Shown one piece after another: positions 9,901 through 18,763 of a stretch of DNA of 64,000 bases. Numbering within the stretch: the stretch's first letter is position 1; each line of letters starts with the position of its first letter. Made by a program: the position numbers and the translations under genes. The notes beneath the pieces are model-generated. The model was given only the letters and a program-made list of their open reading frames with translations. It was not told the origin of the DNA and ran no database searches. The stretch comes from Oscillospiraceae bacterium (GTDB taxonomy: Bacteria > Bacillota > Clostridia > Oscillospirales > Ruminococcaceae), in the NCBI GenBank assembly GCA_025757985.1, contig CP107210.1, positions 1,736,001 to 1,800,000 on the forward strand, read 5' to 3'.

Positions 9901-11512
9901 CCGCACAAAAACACGCTTTGCTCGTTTTTTCAATCTGCCGGAACTTATGGCAATGTTCAAAGAATGCGCTGACATTCAAACAGCAGATATGCTGAAACTG
10001 CCTGTCCCTGCTCTTGTGGGCGGCAAGCCGACCAACATCCAGCTAAAGCCCTCCGAAATACAAAAACAGATGGTAGCGGAATTGGGCGAACGAGCCGACA
10101 AAATCCGCAATAAAATGGTAAAGCCCTATGAGGACAATATGCTGAAAATCACCAACGACGGACGCAAATTGGCGCTGGATCAGCGCTTGATCGACCCCGA
10201 CTTGCCCGACGATCCTGACAGCAAGGTCAATATCTGCGTGGGCAAAATTTTTGAGATATGGGAGCAGACCATGCCTCAACGCAGTGCGCAGCTTGTTTTC
10301 TGCGATCTGTCCACGCCCAAGGCAGGCGTTTTCAATGTCTACGATGACATGAAAGCAAAGCTGATCGAACGCGGAATCCCCGAAACAGAAATTGCCTTCA
10401 TCCATGAAGCGAACACCGATGCCCGCAAGACGGAACTTTTCGGAAAAGTTCGCAGCGGTGCCGTTCGCGTGCTGATGGGCAGCACGGCCAAAATGGGAGC
10501 GGGCACCAATGTGCAACAGCGTCTTGTGGCGCTGCACCATCTGGATGTACCGTGGCGGCCATCTGATATTGAGCAGCGTGAGGGCAGAATATTACGACAG
10601 GGCAATGAAAATAAGGAGGTCTATGTTTTCCGTTATGTAACGGAGGGGACATTTGATGCCTACTCATGGCAGCTTATCGAGAATAAGCAAAAATTCATCG
10701 GGCAGATCATGACCTCAAAATCTCCGGCTCGCAGCTGCGATGATATGGACGAGGCCGCACTGTCCTACGCCGAGGTAAAGGCATTGGCGGCAGGCAATCC
10801 GCTTATCAAGGAAAAGATGGACTTGGACGTGCAGTTGACCCGTCTTAAAACACTGAAAGCTGCCCATGACAGCCAACGGTATGAACTGGAGAACAAAATT
10901 GCCATCGGTTTCCCGGCTGAAATCCGAAAATGCAAAGATCAGATTGAAAATGCCACGGTAGACGCCGCCACCGTAAAGGAACACTCCGCAGTGGATGCGG
11001 ACGGCAAAGATGTTTTCTGTATCCAGTTGGAAAAGAAAGTTTACTACGAAAAAGAACCTGCGGGGAAAGCCCTGTTAGGTCTGCTGGGCTTGGCACTGAA
11101 TAGCGAAAAGCCTGTACCTATCGGGTATTTCAAGGGCATGGAACTGCAAATCCAACATCTGCCTTTTGGCAACGAATACCATGCAAGGTTGGCTGGCTCT
11201 GGTACATATAGCACTCAACTGGGAGCTGATGTGCTAGGCAATCTGACACGCCTTTCCAATTTGGCAAATGGTATTGAACCGAGCATTGAAAAGACCCGCA
11301 ATATGCAAATCCAGTTGGAACAGCAGCTTGCCAGCGCCGAGGAAGAAGTCAAGCGGCCATTTCCACAGGCAACAGAACTGACTGAAAAGAGTAAGCGTCT
11401 TGCGGTGCTGGAGGGACTGCTGAACATGAACGACAAAGACATTGTGACCGACACCGGGCCGGAACAACAGTGTCAGACCGACAATCGACAGCGTGGACAG
11501 GAGGAACGATAA
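3959..11512 (+). CDS. Giant ArdC-like / N6-methylase-like / SNF2 helicase fusion
   Basis: A 2517-residue protein starting at MAKYEN after an AAGGAGCAG site; an in-frame ATG 54 bases upstream is less likely. Domain order: ArdC-like ssDNA-binding fold (residues 1-150), an Ala/Asp/Gly/Arg-rich low-complexity stretch (268-385), and two uncharacterised globular repeats. Next is a methylase-like domain with EPSMGTGAFLAHG near 1033 and NVPFG in the catalytic motif position near 1097. A DEAD/SNF2 helicase follows, with VGAGKT near 1714, DEAHNF near 1876, ATGTPISNS near 1924 and QREGRILRQG near 2206. All helicase motifs look intact. Phage P1 DarB has a similar methylase-helicase architecture and protects incoming DNA, so antirestriction during transfer is a reasonable inference. 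The low-complexity segment coincides exactly with a second gene in another frame (tnpV, 4764-5102). Confidence 0.85.
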   Translation: MAKYENIRALAKKQLQAVTESSDRWKAFLRTAAIAYNYSFPNQLLIHEQSPTATAVADIAYWNNNAGRWVKRGAHGIAVFDTRANSSRLRYLFDISDTIPRAEVPDALPWVITDQNWRPVWDKIVADNHADSIQSALLMLSTSCVAQRSAMFTTALEKAIDGSSLQWAKPDEQRQLFLQLITQSCLYMAALRCGVDTARLDLSALESVNQFDTNRITLCLGSACQQAARPLMQQIGSITREIDSVARAEKVRYYGDKQEESNNTKEVNNGVHDGERLPNPGADAERAADAGDRQVRQPAAEIPAGERADGVRRDAAGGNAVPTSGGDGQRSTPANRTDDADADAAEHRPEPADRPDGLDAVDERLAGPSRGTGDAADLQPVIQEPQAESDTTPSAFSVPISDLPPLSDELILGLLAKESFSRADNAAILEYFNEHPDLAERSAFCKHCYKQIYTYLFVDDHTVGFIRHDMYLELWEGNYLTKTAQVNLTWDAVAAKIADLIEQGRLMVPIKATPVQQQMEQLTLTPEDSEKAGLPSHEQQAKNIDLAAEAKKWNEPIIDASGKYITEQDITDALCKGGGFEDSKFRIQQYLSAQVLPIEEDQARWLKKEYGIGGGTWFFRDGGHGFLDHMGKNLEITRRTEDGEYRRVLKWKEVAQRLRLLVYNDQYLTDAEKAPYQAWAAEQQAARAANDAALDHAKHAITDFCENEGLNEPNFSDLTRVEFAYSTTEDDEHEIQVYANLLRNEIRYEVDGNIVHIDYFQDNHELAAQGIENSAFSDFINTAEAEFEKHHPTTRKVEKSPVTIGSTVYLEDDRPFTVEEIGRENIHLRDESFPLVGRAVSHEEFARLLAANPKNAALSAPEVPSRQEQPEETAEPIVGEVIEEPSPFVAQVMADAERLSAEDEPYHREPITYEAPYLDNLPTAPREKFAANIAAIQKLKEIEQRVANGGSPAFEDEQKILAQYTGWGGLSDAFDPNKSTWSNEYSQLKAALSESEYEAARSSTLTAFYTPATVIHPIYRALERFGVKGGKILEPSMGTGAFLAHGHFGSSDAKFYGVELDSITGRISKQLYQKANIQVTGYENALLPDNYFDCVIGNVPFGNFQVNDPQYNRLHFPIHDYFFAKSIDKLRTGGIMAIITSSGTLDKKDDRARKYIAERCDLIGAVRLPNNAFKGSGTKIMTDVIFLQKRDTLRQQDEPWLHLAEDANGITMNRYFVEHSEMICGRMEIVSGPYGPTSTCQPIDPDAVDRFGKPLLETQIDTAMQHLTATLTKAEISVQEESGEDTKYIDADPFVRNFSYTVKDDKIYYREGAVMRECNPNAASAERIRKLVELRDTTRALIDAQLQDLPDEEIRRLQAQLNRQYDAFRGKHGLINSRSAELSFRDDSSYYLLCSLENVDEKGNFISKSDMFTKRTIRSAQIPDHADTASDALALSIGERAKVDMPYMMHLTGKDEATLAKELAGVIFVEPFRKQEDGSPVYLMADEYLSGNVREKLRIAHVAADQDPAFRINVEALEQVQPKDLTAGEITVRLGVTWIGPEIIKRFADELFQSTYREQKIAVRYNEYLNNWYISNKSQGNDNIRVTNTYGTKRINGYHLLENALNLRATKIYDTIYDENGKEQHKLNGPATEEAQAKQRMIEDAFKDWIFKDRERRESLVALYNEKFNCIRPREYNGSHIQFFGMNPEIALRPHQRNAIAHILYGHNTLLAHTVGAGKTYEMVAAAMEKKRLGLCSKTLVAVPNHLTGQFASEALKLYPNANILVTTQRDFEKSNRKRFCAKIATGNYDIVVIGHSQFEKIPLSDARKAEFIRKQIDELEMQLESMDNSESRLTVKQLESKKKQLKTKLSNLLDAPKRDDVVTFEELGADSLMVDEAHNFKNLMTVTKMHNIAGISTTESQKASDLFMKCQYLDEITGARGVTFATGTPISNSMTELYTMQRYLQQYTLERNGLANFDSWAATFGETVTAIELAPEGTGYRTKTRFARFFNLPELMAMFKECADIQTADMLKLPVPALVGGKPTNIQLKPSEIQKQMVAELGERADKIRNKMVKPYEDNMLKITNDGRKLALDQRLIDPDLPDDPDSKVNICVGKIFEIWEQTMPQRSAQLVFCDLSTPKAGVFNVYDDMKAKLIERGIPETEIAFIHEANTDARKTELFGKVRSGAVRVLMGSTAKMGAGTNVQQRLVALHHLDVPWRPSDIEQREGRILRQGNENKEVYVFRYVTEGTFDAYSWQLIENKQKFIGQIMTSKSPARSCDDMDEAALSYAEVKALAAGNPLIKEKMDLDVQLTRLKTLKAAHDSQRYELENKIAIGFPAEIRKCKDQIENATVDAATVKEHSAVDADGKDVFCIQLEKKVYYEKEPAGKALLGLLGLALNSEKPVPIGYFKGMELQIQHLPFGNEYHARLAGSGTYSTQLGADVLGNLTRLSNLANGIEPSIEKTRNMQIQLEQQLASAEEEVKRPFPQATELTEKSKRLAVLEGLLNMNDKDIVTDTGPEQQCQTDNRQRGQEER
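4764..5102 (+). CDS. tnpV: TnpV-like protein nested out of frame in the giant helicase gene
   Basis: A 112-residue ORF in the +1 frame relative to the surrounding giant gene. It has a strong ribosome site, AAGGAGG, eight bases before its ATG. The protein matches my memory of the TnpV family (transposon-encoded protein of Tn4451-like and other Firmicutes elements): an IPALTL strand, GKYGSLRR, LLEGTLYPHLAE, and a C-terminal MGWTQWMNALQAQAEE helix. The other frame over the same bases encodes only a low-complexity Ala/Asp/Gly/Arg stretch, which is what a second frame over a constrained gene would give. Function of TnpV is unknown. A separate upstream start in this frame has no ribosome site. Confidence 0.8.
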   Translation: MEYMMVNGYQIPALTLNEPPMPEIGKYGSLRRKFLLENAPMVFDEMLLEGTLYPHLAEMDNAVHRQIEQTMQTLMQQSTAPNRQTDPMGWTQWMNALQAQAEELAMQQIYSL

Positions 11513-11581
11513 ATTTTATGATTAAAGGCAGAAAGACCAATCGTATACGCGACCACCCCAAGGATGAAAGGAGTAGTTTTT

Positions 11582-12301
11582 ATGAAAAAATCTATTGTTG
11601 CATTGGGCATAGTATTGGCGCTGTCCGGGTGTGCAGCGGCAGCGGATGAAACTCTTGCGGCTGAACCGGCTGCACTGGTGGAAATCTCACCGGCCACCGA
11701 AGAAACTGCGCAGCCGATGGAAGCTGCTGCAACTGCCGAACCTGCGCAGACAGCAACCCCTGAGCCGACACCCGAACCGACACAGTCCCCCACGCCCGCG
11801 CCGACAGCAGAGCCTACGGCGGTCCCCACCGCAGAACCCACGCAAGCCCCGGTGGAGGAAACCGTAGCCGCCACTCCGGCACAGGTTAGTATGAGTTATG
11901 GTGCGGTGCCGTTCGACCCAGCAGCCGGTACGGAGCAATGGTGGAGCATCGACAGCAGCGACAGCGCATACTGGGCCGTGCAGGAGAACATCAACGCCAT
12001 CCGTGCGGCGGTGGGACTTTCCCCGCTGGCAATGGACGGCGGGCTGAGCGCGGCGGCAGATTCCCGCTGCGAGAGCTTTGTCGCGGGCGGTGCGTTCGAC
12101 CACAGCGGCATGACCACCCGCAGCGAAATCTGCGCAGCCGGTCCTATCGGCTCGGCCAGCAGCGTATGCAGCTATTGGCAGAACAGTCCTGCCCACTATG
12201 CCAACATCACCAACGCCAGCTTTACGAGCATGGGCGTAGCTTGTTGGTTCTGCTCCACCGCCGAGGGGCAGTATACCTACTGGACTGTCACATTCAACTA
12301 A
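11582..12301 (+). CDS. CAP-domain lipoprotein
   Basis: A 239-residue secreted lipoprotein. The signal peptide ends with the lipobox LSGC (Cys17). A Pro/Thr/Glu-rich spacer (about residues 45-95) resembles a wall-spanning linker. The C-terminal domain has the CAP/SCP pattern: NAIRAAVGLSPL, GGAFDHSGMTTRSEI, then a YWQNSPAHYANI helix and a GVACWF strand. The usual catalytic-cleft His and Glu can be matched to FDHS and RSEI. I chose the second ATG, which has a GAAAGGAG site, because it begins the signal peptide. CAP proteins on conjugative elements are thought to act at the cell surface; the activity here is not known. Confidence 0.8.
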   Translation: MKKSIVALGIVLALSGCAAAADETLAAEPAALVEISPATEETAQPMEAAATAEPAQTATPEPTPEPTQSPTPAPTAEPTAVPTAEPTQAPVEETVAATPAQVSMSYGAVPFDPAAGTEQWWSIDSSDSAYWAVQENINAIRAAVGLSPLAMDGGLSAAADSRCESFVAGGAFDHSGMTTRSEICAAGPIGSASSVCSYWQNSPAHYANITNASFTSMGVACWFCSTAEGQYTYWTVTFN

Positions 12302-12310
12302 AACTCCTAC

Positions 12311-12348
12311 TTGTTTTCATACACAAATTATGATATAATTTTTGTATG
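12311..12348 (+). promoter_or_regulatory. Toxin-antitoxin promoter with palindromic operator
   Basis: TTGTTT (12311-12316), a 17-base spacer, then TATAAT (12334-12339). A near-perfect inverted repeat (arms 12318-12331 and 12335-12348, 13 of 14 matched) covers the spacer and the -10 box. This is the geometry expected for autorepression by a Phd-type antitoxin. Confidence 0.75.
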
Positions 12349-12365
12349 AAAGAGAGGTGCTATCT

Positions 12366-12632
12366 ATGCCGAACATTCGTTCCAGCGCAGATTTGAGAAA
12401 CAACTACAATGACATTTCCTCTTACTGCCATGCCTACAACGAGCCGGTCTTTATTACCAAAAACGGTAAGGGCGACCTTGCCGTTATGAGCATGGAAACC
12501 TACGAGGAAATGGCGGGCCGCATTGAACTGTACAGCAAGCTGCAAGAGGGCCTTGCCGACGTAGAAGCCGGGAACACGCGCCCCTTTGCCGATGTTATGG
12601 CTGATTTGCGCCACCGCAGGGAGCGCAGATGA
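12366..12632 (+). CDS. Phd/YefM-type antitoxin
   Basis: An 88-residue antitoxin. The N-terminal Phd fold shows IRSSADLRNNYNDIS and a PVFITKNGKGDLAVMSMETYEEM stretch, the hallmark of Phd/YefM. The C-terminal helix would neutralise the toxin. The start was taken at the second ATG because it begins the conserved fold and follows GAGAGG. The ATGA overlap with the toxin gene gives coupled translation. The partner and operator make this a complete type II module placed between the CAP lipoprotein and DUF3848/3849 genes, probably for element maintenance. Confidence 0.9.
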   Translation: MPNIRSSADLRNNYNDISSYCHAYNEPVFITKNGKGDLAVMSMETYEEMAGRIELYSKLQEGLADVEAGNTRPFADVMADLRHRRERR

Positions 12633-12979
12633 AATACAACATTCATGTCACCCAAGCCGCCGAGCGCGATATGGCGAACGCCTACGACTATATCGACCTT
12701 GTACTGAAAAATCCAACTGCCGCCGACAAGCTGTTGGATGTGGCCGACGAAAAAATCGGAGCACTGGCAGAATTCCCGCACAAATTTGAAGTCGTTTCCG
12801 ACAAACTGCTTTCCTTATGGGGAATCCGCTTCACCATCGTTATGAATTACCTTGCGTTCTATACGGTGGACGATGCCACGCAAACGGTGCATATCGTGCG
12901 GTTTCTCTACGGCAAAAGCAACTGGATCACCATTCTGAAAACAGATGCAGCAAACGGCAGTTTGCCGATGTTCTCATAA
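12629..12979 (+). CDS. RelE/ParE-type toxin
   Basis: A 116-residue RelE/ParE superfamily protein: N-terminal VTQAAERDMANAYDYI helix, a central basic region, and the conserved end HIVRFLYGKSNW. The hydrophobic IRFTIVMNYLAFYTVDD strand pair is typical. Family members are ribosome-dependent mRNases (RelE) or gyrase poisons (ParE); the sequence alone does not say which. It starts within the antitoxin stop codon, so stoichiometry is coupled. Confidence 0.88.
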   Translation: MKYNIHVTQAAERDMANAYDYIDLVLKNPTAADKLLDVADEKIGALAEFPHKFEVVSDKLLSLWGIRFTIVMNYLAFYTVDDATQTVHIVRFLYGKSNWITILKTDAANGSLPMFS

Positions 12980-12994
12980 CCGAATATTTTACCC

Positions 12995-13026
12995 AAGCGC
13001 TCACTTTTGTGGGCGCTTTTCTTTTT
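12995..13026 (+). terminator. Terminator after toxin gene
   Basis: AAGCGCTCAC pairs over 10 bp with GTGGGCGCTT around a TTTT loop, followed by TTTTCTTTTT. It lies immediately before the ribosome site of the next gene. Confidence 0.75.
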
Positions 13027-13037
13027 AGGAGGACGTT

Positions 13038-13451
13038 ATGTCTTACGATGATATTATTGAAGTTTTGGCCGCTGCGCTGCTCGAAAAAGCAGAAACCGTA
13101 GGCTGTCTTGAAGTGCTGGACGGTTTCAGCCAGCGCCCAGACACAGAAATTGAAGTCAGCGCCCCAATCAGCGAGGAAATGCTGGCGTTGCCGCTGGACA
13201 AACAGGAGTGGCCGGAAGCGTGCACACCGATTTTGAAAGAAAGCAGTGCGGCCACGCTGGGCGAACTGGTGGAATATCTGAACCACTGCACAGCCACGGG
13301 GAAGAAGCTGAATGTTTCCGAAGATGCAGCGGCAGCCATGTTCCCGGCGCTTATCACATTCTGCTATGATGCTGCGGATATGAACGGTAAACGCTTCTTT
13401 TGGGAATATATTCTTGAAAGCAATTCTCTTGTTTTTGAGGATGCCGAATGA
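13038..13451 (+). CDS. Uncharacterised acidic protein
   Basis: A 137-residue acidic protein with no motif I recognise. It has a helical N-terminus (IIEVLAAALLEKAE) and no signal peptide or membrane segment. An AGGAGG site precedes the ATG, and its stop overlaps the start of the DUF3848/3849 gene by four bases, so the pair is co-translated. The position suggests an element accessory role. Function unknown. Confidence 0.6.
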   Translation: MSYDDIIEVLAAALLEKAETVGCLEVLDGFSQRPDTEIEVSAPISEEMLALPLDKQEWPEACTPILKESSAATLGELVEYLNHCTATGKKLNVSEDAAAAMFPALITFCYDAADMNGKRFFWEYILESNSLVFEDAE

Positions 13452-14194
13452 CCCCGCAGGAGCAGCTCTGCGAAAAAATGCGGGTGGAGCAGAGCGCCTA
13501 TTGCCTATGGCTGACCGCACAGCCGCCAGAAGAAATTCTACACCACGCCTACGAGTACAGCGTCCGTGAGGACATTATTCTTGCAACGGAAGAAATGAAC
13601 CTCACCCCTGCACGGGTGCGGGCGCTGCTGAAATCTCCCGCGCCGCTGGCGGATGTGTATAAGGATTTTTCCAAGCTGGAAACCGATTATATGAGCATTG
13701 TGGCTCAGTGCGTGGAAGACCGCGCAGATGACTTGCTGAAAAAGGAACAGCAGCAGAACCCACCCAAAGTATATCGACAGTCCGTCACTTATGCCCGCGA
13801 ACACGGCGAATTGCCACAGTACCATGCGTCTTGCCACTTGAATGAAAGGTGTCGGGACGAGATTGACGCAGCGCTTGCACAGCGCTTTGATGGTTTGCGG
13901 CTGGGCGCTGGCGTTGTTGAACAGGTAGTGGCGGAATATGGTTTGGAGCGCACGAAATATGTGTTGGCAGCGGCCATTCAAACCCGTGATGGAGATGGTC
14001 GTATTTCTCACACAAATAGAGAATGGGCAGATTCCATTCGCACGATCAAAGATATGGATCGCCGTGGATTTGACCGTTCCTGTTACTACGCTGACCTACA
14101 AGCGCATACCTGCCTATTGGACGGTTTTGTAAACCAAGTGCGAAAATTTGAAAAAGCCAAAGCCCAGCCCGCTCAGGATACCCCCGAAAGATAA
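13448..14194 (+). CDS. DUF3848 + DUF3849 protein
   Basis: A 248-residue two-domain protein. The N-terminal DUF3848 region shows LCEKMRVEQ, PPEEILHHAYEY and the conserved ALLKSPAPLADVYKDF. The C-terminal DUF3849 region shows YAREHGELPQYHAS, IDAALAQRFDG and YVLAAAIQTRDGDGRI. Both families are of unknown function and recur on Clostridia conjugative elements, sometimes fused to the giant helicase proteins, which fits its presence in this cluster. It starts within the stop codon of the preceding gene and is followed by a strong terminator. Confidence 0.8.
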   Translation: MTPQEQLCEKMRVEQSAYCLWLTAQPPEEILHHAYEYSVREDIILATEEMNLTPARVRALLKSPAPLADVYKDFSKLETDYMSIVAQCVEDRADDLLKKEQQQNPPKVYRQSVTYAREHGELPQYHASCHLNERCRDEIDAALAQRFDGLRLGAGVVEQVVAEYGLERTKYVLAAAIQTRDGDGRISHTNREWADSIRTIKDMDRRGFDRSCYYADLQAHTCLLDGFVNQVRKFEKAKAQPAQDTPER

Positions 14195-14199
14195 CCGCA

Positions 14200-14227
14200 G
14201 CGTCTGCATTTTGCAGGCGCTTTTTTT
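14200..14227 (+). terminator. Terminator after DUF3848/3849 gene
   Basis: GCGTCTGCA pairs with TGCAGGCGC (one G-U pair) around a three-base loop, followed by seven T residues. It probably ends the first operon before the adhesin gene. Confidence 0.85.
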
Positions 14228-14261
14228 CGTGAAATAATCTCTGTTTTGAAAGGATTTCACA

Positions 14262-17200
14262 ATGAAAGAAACACATTATAAATTGAAGCATCGCGTTACT
14301 GCACTGTTTGCGGCGGCGGTAATGCTCTGCTCCATGCTGCCCGGTGCAGCGTTTGCGGAGGAACCCACACCGCAGCCCACCGAGGAAACCGTGCAGATGG
14401 AGCAGCAGACCGAGCCGTCTGAAACCGACAACGGGCAGACCGATGCCAGCAGCCCCGACCCCGGAGCAGCTACCGAGGAAAGCGCAGCACCAACCACGGA
14501 TGAGCCTGCTGAAGAAAACGAGCCTTACACCTTTGACGGTGAGGTTTTGTATCAGGATATGCCGGACGCCCCCACAGGCTCCTACCTTGGCAGCTACGGT
14601 TTGCCGGTAGCGACCGGTGAGACCAAAATCGGGCTTGGCGCGTGGGATGCCGATTTGGAACAGGATAGCTATTTGAGCGCCGAGGCGCTGGATAGTGACA
14701 ATCATACGCTGGCAACGCCCTTGCTGGAAGATACCGACTACGCCATTGTGCCGATTCTGGCACAGGTGGAGTACCCTGCCGATGGCAGCACGCTCGATCT
14801 GGTTCTGCCGGACAGCGTGACTCTGCTGGACTTTTACGGCGAACCCGCCACTGATGCCGATGCCTTGCTGCACAATAGCTACCATGAAACCTCTGCCGCC
14901 GTCATGGGCGTATATGTACAGGCGGATGCGGATTTTACCGCACAGCTGGTTTATACCGCGCCCGACGGCAGCACGCAGACTAAAACGCTGTATGTCACCA
15001 TTGACCGTGAACACACGGTGGCATCTCCGTTTGCTGATGCCGGTATTGCTGCCTACGGCGAACGCCCTATCCCCGACGTAACAAGCGGCAAAATCACCAA
15101 GGTCGCCAAAGTCAATGGCACTTGGCTGATTTGGTTCAACGGCGAACCCGCCTACTGCTGCACCCACGGTGCCAACGGTCAGCCCAAGAACTGTCCAACG
15201 TACACTTATGTCAATACTTCTATGGTTGGCGCAGACCAGTATGTACCCGGCGACCACTATGGCAACCAGTACAGAATCTGGGGCGGCTTGAACCAGCTTT
15301 CTTTGGGCGATGCGGACGATCTGCCCGCTGTTTTTTCCGCTGACGAGGGTGAAGAAATCTCTCTTTTGGATTTCTGCGCATCAATTTATGACGATGTACA
15401 GATGTATATCATCGAAAACTTCCCTGAAAGCACTGCCGCGGAAATTTATCTTGCCTCTGCCGATGAGCTGCTGAACGGTGTGGAAACCTACGCTTCCGCC
15501 CGTGGGTACTACACCTACATCTACAATCCCGGTCGCGAGGGCTGGCAGACCGTTGCCCTGATCGGTCCCGAAATCGGTGAGGGCGAAGAAGCCCCCGAAC
15601 CCGTCGTGCAGGAGTATTTTGCCGATTGGGATGCCCCTGTCCAGACCGCCAGCGGCAGTTTTGATTTTTCCTATGGTGTGCGTACCGACAAGATTCAGGC
15701 TGCCACACTGGAAAAAGTGGACGGTGCAACGATTGAAATCGAACCCGCGACCAAATCCGGCACCATCGAGGGCGGCAGCTGGTCTATCAGCCCGGCAAGC
15801 AAACAGACCGTAACCACCAGCGGGCATACGAACGACAATAATTATCACTTGAACGGCGGCGATGCAGCCGCAAGCTGGAGCCTGCACTACGCGGTGACTA
15901 AGACCTCCGGCACACGCAACGGACAGGTTGGACCCTTCACCACGCAGGAGGCTGCTGATGCGGCCGCCAACAGCGCCCGCGACGCCGCGATTGCGGAATT
16001 GCAGGGTGAGGCTCAGAACGCTGTCAACAATGCTATAGCAGCGGCCAAAGCGCAGCTGGGAAGCATCCAGTTCCGCTATGAGGAAATCACAGTACCGTAT
16101 GGATTCGGCAAGTACTGGGGCACGAACGGCAGCAGCCAGACCATCTCGGTACTCGCAAACACTAACAACGACTATGTTATGAAAAATGATGAGTGGAGTT
16201 TGCAGGTCAACCTCAAGAAAACCGACAGCGAAACCGGCAACCAGATCGCAGCCGATGCCCAGTATGAGATCTATCAGTGGGATGTGGTGACCGGCAAATA
16301 CCAGCCCACCGGGGGCTACAACACCTACAGCGTGCAGCGTCAGGGCGACGGCAGCTATGCAGTCATCAACAGCGCCGCCTATGCCGTCAATGACGCGATG
16401 CGCCACACGCTGTATTACACACAGCGCAATCAGGGCAAGTTTATCCTTGTGGAAACCAAAGCCCCTGCCGGGTATTTTGGCGACTGGACGGACATCGACC
16501 GCCCCGGCACGGCAGGAACGCCCTTGGGCAAGCGTGCCTATTATATCGAGATTACGCAGGACAATGACAGTTCCGTGCTATGGCTGGACAATGCCGACTA
16601 CAATGCCGACATCCTGACAACCGACAAGGGCGGCACCAAGCTGGTTACCAGTGGCGGCGTGGAAACCACTGTCACGATTTCCAATGTGTACAAGAACCCT
16701 AACCGCAGCTACAACACCGACAACAGCGGCAAAGCAGCCAACGAGGACAGCTACACAATCACGCCAACAGACGGCGTTATGAAAAATGACCGCACCTTGG
16801 GCGAAATCAGCATCTCCAAGGTTGACCTTGATGCCGTGCGGTATGTGGGCGGCAGCACCACCCACGGCACAGCTCTTGCCAGCGGGCAAGCCCACGGCGA
16901 TGCCACGCTGGACGGCGCGGTGTACGACCTTTACGCCGCCGAAGATATTACGCACCCCGATGGCGTGACCGGCGTGGTGGACTACTCCAAAATTGTGGAT
17001 GCGAACGGCAATCCCATCTGGCATACCACAATCCGCAACAACAGCGGGCAGTGGGTATCTGACTATCTGCCTGTGCTGAAGAAAGACCATCTTATTGCCA
17101 GCGCCAAAATTGAGAACGGCTGGCTGTGCTTCAGCAATTTGTACCTCGGCAAATATTATGTCGTAGAACGCTCCACCGGCGTGGTTATCCCGCTGCGTGA

Positions 17201-18560
17201 CGGCGCTCTTGCTGTTTCCGGCACCTATCCCACCGTGGACAGCCGCACCAAGGCAGCCACCGGGCGGACCGCCGCGCTTGCCAAGAACGGCAGCGGCCAG
17301 TACACGGATTGGGTGTACAAGAACCAGTTTTCTACAGTCTCTAAAGGTAAAGCGTTGGATGGCTCTTGGACCTACGATGCCTATTACCTGTCCTTTGCAG
17401 ACGGCTATCTTGTCGATGAGCATAATTACTACATCACACCCGCCTATTCTGATGAGGGTTGGTATGTAGAAAAGACCACCTTTGCCGACAACCGACAGGC
17501 AGCCGGTGAACAGATCGACAAGACCAGTTACAGCGCCAATTACCACATCCATGCTGACAATGCGCTGGCCGAGAGCCAAGACCAAGTTGCCAAAGGCAAT
17601 GTGGAAATCAGCAAAATCGTATCCTCCAGCGGCCAAAGCAATGGACTGGAACTGGAGGGCGCGGGCTTTACATTCTTCCTTGTGTCCGACCTGTCCAAAG
17701 TAGAACAGTTTGAGCAGACCCGCAGCGGCAGCTACACCCTGCAAAGCATTCTGGATGCCTACATTGATAAGACCTACGATAACGAGCATCCGAAGTGGGA
17801 TTTTTCTGCGGAAACGCAGGCCATCGCAAAGACCTATGAGGTCAACGCTGACGAAATTGCCGCGTACAACAAAACGCTGACTGCCGCAGGAGAAAACAAA
17901 AACGGCAAGGGCAACGGCTGGCAACCCACCGGCAGCTCCAACGAATACCAGCTTGCCGAGATGGCTTTATCACGGAATTGCAGAACATGGGCTACACGGT
18001 CAAATATGGCCCGCGTGTGGAACACATGGCCGTGCGCCATAAAGACGCTCAGCGAAATATCCGCATTGACCGGCTCGACCCGCGCTTTTCTGAAACAGCG
18101 CTGCGGGAGTATTACCGCCAACTGCACCGCATGCCCATCGAAATGCAGCAGGAATACCGGCAGGAAAACGCCCCGGAAAAACCGAAATGGCAGCCCACAG
18201 AATTACAGCCCCCTGTGCAGCGGGTGCGGTATCGCGGCAAGCTGCCACGCCGGTATCCCAAGGTGTCCGGCTTTATGGCTTGCTACTATCACTACTGCGC
18301 CCTGCTGCGGAAAGCCTACCACGGCAAGAGCACAAAGCGCTGCTACTTTTTGCTGCGTGAGGATTTTCTGCTGTTCAGCCGATACCAGCAGCAGACAAAA
18401 TTCCTATGGGAAAACCATATTGAAACTATGGATGAACTGCTGGCCTACAAGGAAAATGCAGAAGTCCAAATCCAACAGCTTGCCCGCCAGCGCAAAGTTT
18501 TATATCGGCAAAAGCGTGAACCGGAACGTGCCGCGCGGGAAGAAAAAATCAAATCACTGA
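14262..18560 (+). pseudogene. Truncated Cna-B/thioester adhesin joined to relaxase DNA
   Basis: The frame is open for 1432 codons, but only the first ~1234 (14262-17963) are adhesin. It starts with a signal peptide (ending near AFAEE) and a Thr/Glu/Pro-rich spacer. A thioester-domain-like segment (AYCCTHGANGQ near residue 295), an Ala-rich coiled coil (about 560-605) and several Cna-B repeats with P-x-G-Y ends (for example VETKAPAGY) follow. After NEYQLAEM the sequence stops matching its intact homologue at 52136-58135. It continues in the wrong frame through relaxase DNA, giving a basic, Cys-rich tail with no LPxTG anchor. If made, the product would be secreted and unanchored. Deletion, or a chimeric assembly, would both explain this. 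Confidence 0.8.
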
Positions 18561-18763
18561 CCCAGCAAATGAAAGCCCTGCGCCATGAGGTTTACATCTG
18601 TTCCGACATCGAAACAGATGCTGCCGAGGTGCAGGAAAAACTACGGCAAGCAGAACTTGCCGCACAGGAAGAACGAAATGAGGTGAAACAAGATGAACAA
18701 CGGAGGCGAAGCAGCCGATCAGATGGTGCGGGAAGCCTTACAGGTTACCGAAGTAGCCATTAA
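17963..18763 (+). pseudogene. 3' remnant of a mobilisation relaxase
   Basis: In the frame containing position 17963, 266 codons read as the C-terminal part of a relaxase: GFITELQNMGYTVKYG, then NIRIDRLDPRFSE, resembling the region after the catalytic domain in MobA/VirD2-type relaxases of Tn1549-like elements. A long basic coiled coil follows (ARQRKVLYRQKREPERAAREEK). The N-terminal tyrosine and His triad are absent, and no start codon with a ribosome site is present. Its position directly before pcfB is where such elements carry the relaxase. The missing two thirds appear to have been lost at the junction near 17960. No other relaxase was found in the window. Confidence 0.72.

Noticed and set aside
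14046..15257. 403-codon minus-strand ORF opposite the adhesin
   Set aside because: Antisense shadow of a repetitive GC-biased gene; similar long minus frames occur opposite all large plus-strand genes here.
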